Position numbers and translations under genes: made by a program
Notes under the pieces: generated by a model
Databases searched by the model: none
What the model saw: only the letters and a program-made list of their open reading frames with translations
Told to the model about the DNA's origin: nothing
In this document: positions 1 through 6,222 of the stretch, piece after piece
How positions within the stretch are numbered: the first letter of the stretch is position 1
Layout of the letters: every line of letters starts with the position of its first letter
NCBI RefSeq assembly: GCF_008801405.1
Contig: NZ_VZPV01000002.1
Coordinates: forward strand, 186,001-250,000
Source of the DNA: Ralstonia insidiosa
GTDB lineage: Bacteria; Pseudomonadota; Gammaproteobacteria; Burkholderiales; Burkholderiaceae
Reading direction: 5' to 3'
Length of the DNA stretch: 64,000 bases

Positions 1-1
1 C

Positions 2-94
2 GGCTTGCAAGAACATCACCGCAGCACGCGCGAAGACATGCTGGGCCGGGGTGATGTGACGTGGAGTTTCCTCGCCCTGAAGCGAGAACCCTAA
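2..94 (+). CDS. C-terminal end of an unidentified protein (partial)
   Basis: An open frame enters from the left edge and ends at TAA 92-94. The visible 30 residues end in GDVTWSFLALKREP, which reads like a natural protein C-terminus rather than random sequence. No family can be named from so little. The stop lies 99 bases before the downstream reductase gene on the same strand, so the two could share a transcript. That is inference. Confidence 0.35.
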   Translation, partial: GLQEHHRSTREDMLGRGDVTWSFLALKREP

Positions 95-193
95 GCTGCC
101 GCAGCCGGATAACGCTGCTCCAATCAAGGATGGCGTCTTCAAGCACGGCACGGCTGCGAATACCCTGTTGGACGTCTACACGGAGGCAAACCG

Positions 194-862
194 ATGGCAC
201 GCGTTCGAGTTGCAGGCTTCACCCTCTCGCTCGACGGATATGGAGCGGGTCCGAATCAAGGCATCAACAATCCGCTCGGCGATGGCGGGATCGAACTGCA
301 CCAATGGTTGATCCCGACACGCACGTTCCAGCAGAACTTGTTCGGCAAGGACGGCGGTACGACCGGGGTGGACGATGAGTTCGCTGCCCGTGGCTTTCAG
401 AATGTGGGGGCCTGGATTCTCGGGCGCAACATGTTCGGCCCCATTCGCGGGGAATGGCCGGACATGAACTGGAAAGGCTGGTGGGGTGATAGCCCGCCGT
501 ATCACGTTCCGGTGTTCGTCCTGACCCATCATGCGCGACCCGCCATCGAGATGGAGGGCGGCACGACGTTCCACTTCGTCACAGGAGGCATTCACGAGGC
601 GCTCGACCGTGCACGCGAGGCCGCCGCCGGAAAGGACGTGCGGATCGGTGGTGGACCGAACACCATCCGGCAGTATCTTCGTGAAGGCCTCATTGACGAA
701 CTGCACATCGCGATCTCGCCCGTCCTGCTCGGCCGGGGGGAACCGCTGTTCGAGGGGCTGGACTTGCGGGCGCTGGGATACGCGTGCGTCAAATCCGTCG
801 CGTCGGAGAAGGCCACGCATGTCGTCCTGCAACGCCAGGGGCATGCGGACGCCGGCGCTTAA
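194..862 (+). CDS. Dihydrofolate reductase / RibD C-terminal family protein
   Basis: The 222-residue protein resembles the RibD C-terminal (DHFR-like) fold, NAD(P)H-dependent reductases often annotated as 'dihydrofolate reductase family protein'. Visible family marks are the N-terminal FTLSLDGYGAGP segment, the GAWILGRNMFG motif, the VRIGGGPNTIRQYLREGLID nucleotide-binding stretch around residue 150-170, and the ELHIAISPVLLGRGEPLF strand-loop near the C-terminus. The start is supported by GGAGG at 182-186, seven bases before the ATG. The substrate is unknown; most members of this group are not true folate enzymes. It stands alone on the plus strand. Confidence 0.85.
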   Translation: MARVRVAGFTLSLDGYGAGPNQGINNPLGDGGIELHQWLIPTRTFQQNLFGKDGGTTGVDDEFAARGFQNVGAWILGRNMFGPIRGEWPDMNWKGWWGDSPPYHVPVFVLTHHARPAIEMEGGTTFHFVTGGIHEALDRAREAAAGKDVRIGGGPNTIRQYLREGLIDELHIAISPVLLGRGEPLFEGLDLRALGYACVKSVASEKATHVVLQRQGHADAGA

Positions 863-889
863 GGCCTCTCTGATCCGACCGCGCTTGGC

Positions 890-1054
890 CTATGCATGGA
901 TGGCCGAGCGCGCCGTTGGCAACAGCCGGTGCGTCTCGGTCGCCCGGATCGGCCACTGCGCCAACTGCGGGGCAATCTCACGCGCCCACAGATTCCAACG
1001 GCTAAATGCCTCAAACCGTGCGAGGTCGGGAAACCGCCGCCAATCCCCCAGCGG
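890..1054 (-). pseudogene. Possible decayed gene remnant
   Basis: On the minus strand a 54-codon open stretch, bounded by an in-frame TGA at 1055-1057 and ending at TAG 890-892, reads as protein-like sequence (DWRRFPDLARFEAFSRW, then WNLWAREIAPQLAQWP). It has no start codon and no recognisable complete domain. The aromatic-rich amphipathic composition suggests a fragment of a former gene. No family is assigned, and coding by chance in GC-rich DNA cannot be excluded. Confidence 0.25.
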
Positions 1055-1104
1055 TCATCGCTCGCGCTATCCAAGCCCGCCCAACTCCGACGACTGAAAG
1101 CTCG

Positions 1105-1183
1105 TTTCACATTACGAAATTCGTCTGGAATTTCCCCGGCGCTTCGTTTTCGTCCCGCGAAAACACTTTCCGCATTGCGGAAA
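1105..1183. promoter_or_regulatory. Cluster of three related inverted repeats upstream of aceA
   Basis: Three similar dyads lie within 80 bases: TTTCACATTACGAAA (1105-1119, imperfect), TTTTCG-5-CGAAAA (1147-1163) and TTTCCGCATTGCGGAAA (1167-1183, perfect 7-bp arms). They look like repeated operator sites for one dimeric regulator. They sit 60-140 bases upstream of the likely -35 element, which would suit an activator or a looping repressor. The regulator is not identifiable from the window. Confidence 0.5.
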
Positions 1184-1227
1184 ACATCACGTAACTCATT
1201 GAAAAATAACAACAAACAAAGTCTTAT

Positions 1228-1273
1228 GTCTTATATAAGACCTTGTTGCGACGCATCAAGGCGGCACTACAAT
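1228..1273 (+). promoter_or_regulatory. Putative aceA promoter with 14-bp palindrome
   Basis: GTCTTATATAAGAC (1228-1241) is a perfect 14-bp palindrome, preceded by a direct copy of GTCTTAT at 1221-1227. Right after it, TTGCGA (1246-1251) and TACAAT (1268-1273), 16 bases apart, form a credible sigma-70 promoter about 90 bases before the aceA ATG. The palindrome abuts the -35 and is a likely operator, distinct in sequence from the dyad cluster further upstream. Confidence 0.5.
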
Positions 1274-1361
1274 TTGGTCATGCGGTTCGCTTCGAGTTTC
1301 GACAAACGTGGCGACACACCCAGCCAGTTACTCAAACACGTTTTGCCCTTAGGAGAGACAC

Positions 1362-2948
1362 ATGGCCCAGTACCAAGACGACATCAAGGCAGTTGCCGGT
1401 TTGAAAGAAACCCACGGCAACGCATGGAATGCGATCAACCCGGAATACGCTGCCCGCATGCGCGCGCAGAACAAGTTCAAGACGGGTCTGGACATCGCCA
1501 AGTACACCGCCAAGATCATGCGCGCCGACATGGCTGCCTACGACGCTGATCCGGCCAAGTACACCCAGTCGCTGGGTTGCTGGCACGGCTTCATCGGTCA
1601 GCAGAAGATGATCTCCATCAAGAAGCACTTCAACAGCACCGAGCGCCGCTATCTGTACCTGTCGGGCTGGATGGTTGCTGCGCTGCGCTCGGAGTTCGGC
1701 CCGCTGCCGGACCAGTCGATGCACGAAAAGACTTCGGTCAGCGCGCTGATCCGCGAGCTGTACACCTTCCTGCGCCAGGCGGATGCCCGTGAACTGGGCG
1801 GCCTGTTCCGCGAGCTGGACGCTGCCAAGGATGCTGCTGCCAAGGCCGCCATCCAGCAGAAGATCGACAACCACGTCACCCACGTGGTGCCCATCATTGC
1901 CGACATCGACGCCGGTTTCGGCAACGCTGAAGCCACCTACCTGCTGGCCAAGCAGTTCATCGAAGCTGGTGCATGCTGCATCCAGATCGAGAACCAAGTG
2001 TCGGACGAGAAGCAGTGCGGCCACCAAGACGGCAAGGTCACCGTGCCGCACGAGGACTTCCTGGCCAAGATCCGCGCGATCCGCTACGCGTTCCTGGAAC
2101 TGGGTGTGGACGACGGCATCATCGTGGCCCGCACTGACTCGCTGGGCGCAGGCCTGACCAAGCAGATCGCCGTGACGAACCAGCCGGGCGACCTGGGCGA
2201 CCAGTACAACTCGTTCCTCGACTGCGAAGAGCTGTCGGCCGACCAACTGGGCAACGGTGACGTGGTCATCAAGCGCGACGGCAAGCTGCTGCGTCCGAAG
2301 CGTCTGCCGAGCAACCTGTTCCAGTTCCGCGCCGGCACGGGCGAAGCACGCTGCGTGCTGGATTGCATCACCTCGCTGCAGAACGGTGCTGACCTGCTGT
2401 GGATCGAAACCGAGAAGCCGCACATCGCGCAGATCGGCGGCATGGTGAAGGAAATCCGCAAGGTCATCCCGAATGCCAAGCTGGTGTACAACAACAGCCC
2501 GTCGTTCAACTGGACGCTGAACTTCCGTCAGCAGGTGTATGACGCCATGAAGGAAGCCGGCAAGGATGTGTCGGCCTACGAGCGCGGCGCACTGATGAGC
2601 ACGGAATACGACGACACGGAACTGGCAAAGCTGGCTGACGAGAAGATCCGTACGTTCCAGGCTGACGCATCGCGTGAAGCCGGCATCTTCCACCACCTGA
2701 TCACGCTGCCGACGTACCACACCGCCGCGCTGTCGACCGACAACCTGGCCAAGGAATACTTCGGTGACCAAGGCATGCTGGGCTACGTGGCTGGCGTGCA
2801 GCGCAAGGAAATCCGTCAAGGCATCGCCTGCGTCAAGCACCAGAACATGTCGGGCTCGGACATCGGCGACGACCACAAGGAATACTTCAGCGGCGAAGCA
2901 GCACTGAAGGCAGCAGGTAAGGACAACACCATGAATCAGTTCCACTGA
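1362..2948 (+). CDS. aceA: Isocitrate lyase
   Basis: Cytosolic enzyme of the glyoxylate shunt that splits isocitrate into glyoxylate and succinate, needed for growth on acetate and fatty acids. The 528-residue length matches the longer isocitrate lyase type of beta- and gammaproteobacteria. Visible marks include VVPIIADIDAGFGNAEATY (Mg2+/substrate region) and the catalytic Cys loop, here DEKQCGHQDGK (the family signature is KKCGH, so the first Lys is Gln in this type). Also visible are the IVARTDS segment, WIETEKPH and YNNSPSFNW. AGGAGAGA precedes the ATG. The gene is monocistronic, with a complex promoter upstream and an intrinsic terminator directly downstream. Confidence 0.97.
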   Translation: MAQYQDDIKAVAGLKETHGNAWNAINPEYAARMRAQNKFKTGLDIAKYTAKIMRADMAAYDADPAKYTQSLGCWHGFIGQQKMISIKKHFNSTERRYLYLSGWMVAALRSEFGPLPDQSMHEKTSVSALIRELYTFLRQADARELGGLFRELDAAKDAAAKAAIQQKIDNHVTHVVPIIADIDAGFGNAEATYLLAKQFIEAGACCIQIENQVSDEKQCGHQDGKVTVPHEDFLAKIRAIRYAFLELGVDDGIIVARTDSLGAGLTKQIAVTNQPGDLGDQYNSFLDCEELSADQLGNGDVVIKRDGKLLRPKRLPSNLFQFRAGTGEARCVLDCITSLQNGADLLWIETEKPHIAQIGGMVKEIRKVIPNAKLVYNNSPSFNWTLNFRQQVYDAMKEAGKDVSAYERGALMSTEYDDTELAKLADEKIRTFQADASREAGIFHHLITLPTYHTAALSTDNLAKEYFGDQGMLGYVAGVQRKEIRQGIACVKHQNMSGSDIGDDHKEYFSGEAALKAAGKDNTMNQFH

Positions 2949-2970
2949 TACGGGTCCTGCCTCCAGCAAA

Positions 2971-2999
2971 ACGCCAACCTTAGGGTTGGCGTTTTTTTT
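2971..2999 (+). terminator. Intrinsic terminator of aceA
   Basis: A perfect 9-bp stem ACGCCAACC / GGTTGGCGT with loop TTAG is followed by a run of eight T. It lies 22 bases after the aceA stop codon. Confidence 0.92.
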
Positions 3000-3113
3000 G
3001 GAGTGGCTCAGTGAAAAGACGCGCCGGCTGGGGCACCATGCTGGGTTGACTGCGGCATCAGGCACCCCGCGTCGAACACGAAGATACGCTCTCACTCCAC
3101 CACCCCACCCTCC

Positions 3114-4010
3114 ATGCTTGGTTCTCTGGTTGATAGCCTGCTGACACGGTTTTCGAAGTTACATCCCAAGCGCCAAGGCGGTGACGTTCTGCCGACCTTC
3201 CAAGTCAACACGCCAGTCGGGCCGATTCGCGCATACGACTCTGGAACCACGAAACCGTGCATCGTGTTTGTGCCGGACGGCCCCAATGTGATCGAACACT
3301 ATGCGGTGTTGATTGGCTTGCTCGCGCAGCGCTTCCGGGTGGTGTGCTTCGACATGCCGGGCTTTGGATTTTCTTTTCCGCAGCCAACCTACACGCACTC
3401 TCTGGTGCAGGGCGCGAAAGCCGTGCTGGGCGTTCTGGACGCGCTGGGAATCAAGACGGCTGCGCTGGCATTCAGTTGTGCCAATGGCTTCTACGCCCTG
3501 CAAACCGCCCGCATGGCGCCGGAGCGCATTACGCATCTGGTGTTGTCTCAAACACCATCACTGCCAGCGATGCACGCCTGGGCGCATCGGAACGTCCCTC
3601 GGCCGCTGCACGTTCCCGTCATCGGGCAGGTGGCGGCGTGGCTGTTCCGACAAAAGGCGGCGCATCGCTGGTATAGCCGTGCGCTACCTCGAACAACCGA
3701 TACGCAACCTTTTCAGCAGACCGCACATCACGCGCTTTCCGGCGGCGGGTGTTTCTGCCTGGCGGGTGTAGTTCAAGGGTTGATGCGCGAGAACGCAGCA
3801 ACGCAGCAAGCCGTCACGACGCCCTGCACCATCATCTGGGGGACGCAGGACCATTCGCACCGCGACACCGATCCCGACTCGCTGCGTGCGTGCATACCCC
3901 ATGCGGAGATGCTTCGCTTTGAAGACTGCGGGCACTTTCCGGATATTGAGCAGCCCGAGCGCTATGCCGCGATTTTGATTGAACGCATCGCTGGCAACGG
4001 CGCCATGTAA
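3114..4010 (+). CDS. Alpha/beta hydrolase with Cys at the nucleophile elbow
   Basis: 298-residue alpha/beta-hydrolase fold protein: oxyanion region VFVPDGPN (51-58), CFDMPGFGFS (78-87), acid-loop WGTQDHSH and terminal histidine DCGHFPDIEQPERY. The nucleophile elbow reads A-F-S-C-A-N-G-F-Y-A-L. Aligned with the usual G-x-S-x-G-G-x-x-A-L pattern, Cys122 occupies the nucleophile position and the first Gly is replaced by Phe120. It may therefore be a Cys-nucleophile hydrolase, as in dienelactone hydrolases, or a catalytically altered member. The substrate is unknown. It has no signal peptide and stands alone, beyond the aceA terminator. Confidence 0.8.
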   Translation: MLGSLVDSLLTRFSKLHPKRQGGDVLPTFQVNTPVGPIRAYDSGTTKPCIVFVPDGPNVIEHYAVLIGLLAQRFRVVCFDMPGFGFSFPQPTYTHSLVQGAKAVLGVLDALGIKTAALAFSCANGFYALQTARMAPERITHLVLSQTPSLPAMHAWAHRNVPRPLHVPVIGQVAAWLFRQKAAHRWYSRALPRTTDTQPFQQTAHHALSGGGCFCLAGVVQGLMRENAATQQAVTTPCTIIWGTQDHSHRDTDPDSLRACIPHAEMLRFEDCGHFPDIEQPERYAAILIERIAGNGAM

Positions 4011-4234
4011 GCCCCAGCGCAACACGCCGCACCTCGCACACGTGTGACATGGCGAAAGCCGGCTCGGCATGCGCATAGGTTCAGTAGCAAATGCCCGTTG
4101 CCGTGGAATTGGCGTTGATGGTGGCCTTCCTACTGTGCCCCTCTCCATAAACCCCAACTTGCCCGGCTCGCTGGCCGCCCGGTAAACTGCCCGGGCTCGC
4201 GCAAACAAGCGCAGCCGGGACTGCAATCCCGAAT

Positions 4235-4393
4235 TCAAGTTCGCCCGTGAGTGCCGTTATGGCCCTTGCGCGCCGTCGTTCGCCTATACGGGCGGGCCCG
4301 GCAGGGAGGGCCTCACGGCCCTGCCGGTTGTTGGTGAACTTGATCGGTATTGCAGACCTTGCCGTGTGCCCGCCCACCCTCAACGGTGGGCGG
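4235..4393 (+). ncRNA. Candidate structured RNA (three-way junction plus hairpin)
   Basis: A gene-free stretch holds nested complementary arms. A closing stem TCAAGTTC (4235-4242) / GAACTTGA (4336-4343) encloses hairpin CGCCCGT (4242-4248) / ACGGGCG (4288-4294) and hairpin CCGGCAGGG (4298-4306) / CCCTGCCGG (4319-4327). Together they make a three-way junction. A separate perfect 9-bp hairpin CCGCCCACC / GGTGGGCGG follows at 4370-4393. It lies just upstream of two tiny genes and the nuclease gene. It could be a small RNA, a 5' leader or an immunity-type RNA of a mobile element. Strand is inferred from the downstream genes. The opposite strand has an open frame across it (4081-4383), so a coding explanation is not ruled out. 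Confidence 0.35.
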
Positions 4394-4425
4394 CTCCCCT
4401 ACTCAACAAGTTAGAGAGCAAGACG

Positions 4426-4539
4426 ATGGCATTACTGATTCAGGCTGTTCCCTTCTCTTGCGGACGCTGCTCCGCGCATTTCCCCTCCCCGCCTTGTACT
4501 GATCGCATGCTCTTTGCGGAGGTGCACGATGGCGCTTAA
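4426..4539 (+). CDS. Small 37-residue hypothetical protein
   Basis: ATG at 4426 is preceded by a purine-rich GTTAGAGAGCAAGACG. The frame codes 37 residues starting MALLIQAVPFSCGRCSAHF and ends at TAA 4537-4539. A CGRC pair and one further Cys suggest a possible metal or disulfide site, but no family is recognised. Its 3' end overlaps the start of the next gene by 11 bases, an arrangement typical of translational coupling. That overlap is the main support for it being real. Confidence 0.45.
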   Translation: MALLIQAVPFSCGRCSAHFPSPPCTDRMLFAEVHDGA

Positions 4540-4804
4540 ACGTAACCGCGACTATCTGCAAGGCGCGCTGGCAGCTCGCGAATTCTTGCGGCGAACGCAG
4601 GCGGGGTTGAAGCTGCATCGGCAGTTTGAGCCGAGGGTGTTTCGGTGGGAGTTTCAGAGTTACGCCTGTGAGAAATCGGCGGAGTACCACGCGGGTTTTT
4701 TGGATGGGATTGGGGTGTATCTGCTCACCACGCTGGAGGGGGTGCTGGTGGAGTTGTATCGGTGGGAGTTGTTGGAGGCGTTGGAGCGGGGGCGGGGTAA
4801 ATAA
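4529..4804 (+). CDS. Small hypothetical protein, 91 residues
   Basis: ATG 4529 follows GCGGAGGTGCACG, which contains a good ribosome binding site. The basic N-terminal half (MALKRNRDYLQGALAAREFLRR) is helical and Arg/Lys-rich. The C-terminal half (GFLDGIGVYLLTTLEGVLVELYRWELLEALERG) is a long amphipathic helix suggestive of oligomerisation. No known domain is recognised. It overlaps the preceding 37-residue ORF and lies 50-86 bases before the nuclease gene on the same strand, so the three probably form one transcription unit. Confidence 0.55.
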   Translation: MALKRNRDYLQGALAAREFLRRTQAGLKLHRQFEPRVFRWEFQSYACEKSAEYHAGFLDGIGVYLLTTLEGVLVELYRWELLEALERGRGK

Positions 4805-4890
4805 GAAGGTGTAGTTGCTTTCCCCGGGACGGGCGGGGAAAACTGGCGAGGAGAATGCCCCAGACGGTTACAGAAATAGGGAGTTACCAC

Positions 4891-5955
4891 ATGCTCACAC
4901 CAATGATGGTTCAGTACCTTGTAGGGCTCTGCTGCCTCGGACGCGATCCAGAAGCGGTGGATGTCACTATCGGGGACATGGTCTTCGATGAAGCAGCAGA
5001 GAAGGAGCGAGATGTGGATGTGACGGTCACCATTGTCGACGAACATGGTGAAGTTACCGCATTTAAGGCTGCGGAGGTCAAGCACGAGGGAAAACCGGTA
5101 GACGTTGCGACAGTGGAACAACTCATCGCGAAACTAACGGATATGCCGAAAATCACGCACAAAGCGATCTTTTCCACAGCCGGCTATACAGATGGGGCTC
5201 GCACCAAAGCCAGGAAACGAGGCGTAAATCTGTATACGCTTCAGCCATGGGAAAATCCAATTGGTATCGATTTTCCCGATTTTTTAGGCGTCGGAACGCC
5301 TAGCGAGTTCTTGTTTTGCTTCCGAAGTCATCTTCTCTATTGGCACCAATATAAATGTACCTATAGCTTACCTGCAACTTCGATACCGAACATATTAGAT
5401 CTAGCAACCCGTACGGTAGAAAGTAGCGGAAAGCCTCATCCCAGGTGGCCCACCTTAGGGGACTATCAGAAGGATTTACTGCTTCGCTCCACAGGGATTC
5501 TATGCATGCAAGATGTAGCTCAGGCAGCATTGCAAGCATTCCCTCATGAATCAACTGACGAAGAAGCAGAATTCACAATGGGGCCAGAATGGCCCCATAC
5601 TCATACGCTCGATATTGAGCGAGACGACGTTCATCTGGTGCTAAAAGATGGCAGCACCGTGTTGATCAATGAGGCAACAATTACTGGCCTTCTCCAATGG
5701 AGAAGAAGAACCATAAAGCCGAATTTCATGATTCTTAAAGATGCTTTCGATAATTCAGCATTCTCTGGAGCCGCTATAACTCACATCGGGACTGACGATG
5801 GCCGTATGTTCGCCTTGATATTCCCTGAAAAAGGACGTCAATTGTCAATACATCGATTCCAGATCCCTGATAAGCAACGAAATATGATCCGTAAACTCAG
5901 CATAAAAGACACATCTTATTTGGGTGGATATCGTGTATCGAGACGGCAAAGCTAA
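4891..5955 (+). CDS. Mrr-like PD-(D/E)XK restriction endonuclease family protein
   Basis: Two starts are possible: ATG 4855 (366 aa), where GAGGAG lies too close, and ATG 4891 (354 aa), preceded by AGGGAG seven bases upstream; the latter is preferred. Numbered from 4855, the N-terminal ~130 residues carry a PD-(D/E)XK core: D53/D55 in ERDVDVTV, E74-x-K76 in AAEVKH, and Q89. The segment AIFSTAGYTDGARTKARKRG follows, typical of Mrr-type type IV restriction enzymes that cut modified or foreign DNA. Residues 130-366 form an unrecognised second domain. The gene is clearly AT-richer than its neighbours, with rare-type codons, which points to recent transfer. It has no methyltransferase partner, so it could be a solitary anti-phage nuclease. 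The defensive role is inferred. Confidence 0.7.
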   Translation: MLTPMMVQYLVGLCCLGRDPEAVDVTIGDMVFDEAAEKERDVDVTVTIVDEHGEVTAFKAAEVKHEGKPVDVATVEQLIAKLTDMPKITHKAIFSTAGYTDGARTKARKRGVNLYTLQPWENPIGIDFPDFLGVGTPSEFLFCFRSHLLYWHQYKCTYSLPATSIPNILDLATRTVESSGKPHPRWPTLGDYQKDLLLRSTGILCMQDVAQAALQAFPHESTDEEAEFTMGPEWPHTHTLDIERDDVHLVLKDGSTVLINEATITGLLQWRRRTIKPNFMILKDAFDNSAFSGAAITHIGTDDGRMFALIFPEKGRQLSIHRFQIPDKQRNMIRKLSIKDTSYLGGYRVSRRQS

Positions 5956-6026
5956 TAGCGCCTGCAACATCGTGGCGGCCCAGTTGCCGATGTGCTGTTG
6001 TAAAGACAGTTGAGCTTTTCCCCCAC

Positions 6027-6201
6027 ACCACAAACTCCGTCCGACTCACCACATCTTTACGCCCCATAAACGACTACACCCGCCGTACCCCTGGTAGCTA
6101 CGGCAGCTGCTCCGCACGCAGCCGACGGCGTTCTGCGCGGCTTTTCCGAAGACAGCGAAAGGCTCCGGCGTAACGCAATAGAGCGCCACGCCGATCGGCG
6201 C
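6027..6201 (-). pseudogene. Decayed fragment of an Lrp/AsnC-family gene
   Basis: This stretch is a close, disrupted copy of the 3' part of the intact Lrp/AsnC gene at 17094-17609. Shared blocks include TCCGTCCGACTCACCAC, GCCCCATAAACGAC and CAGCTGCTCCGCA, then, after loss of about 90 bases, TTCTGCGCGG and CTCCGGCGT and CCACGCCGATC. It corresponds to the C-terminal (RAM) ligand-binding domain and ends at the same 3' position as the intact gene. Frameshifts and the internal deletion make it non-functional. Both copies lie on the same strand. Confidence 0.7.
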
Positions 6202-6222
6202 GGGTAGCTACATCGCGCACAG

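Noticed and set aside
1332..3095. Long minus-strand open frame opposite aceA
   Set aside because: Shadow of the isocitrate lyase gene, with no ribosome site and no recognisable domain.
4081..4383. 100-codon minus-strand frame across the structured segment
   Set aside because: No clear ribosome site or family was recognised, and the strong nested dyads explain the sequence better. It is kept as a caveat, since prophage-type small proteins can look like this.
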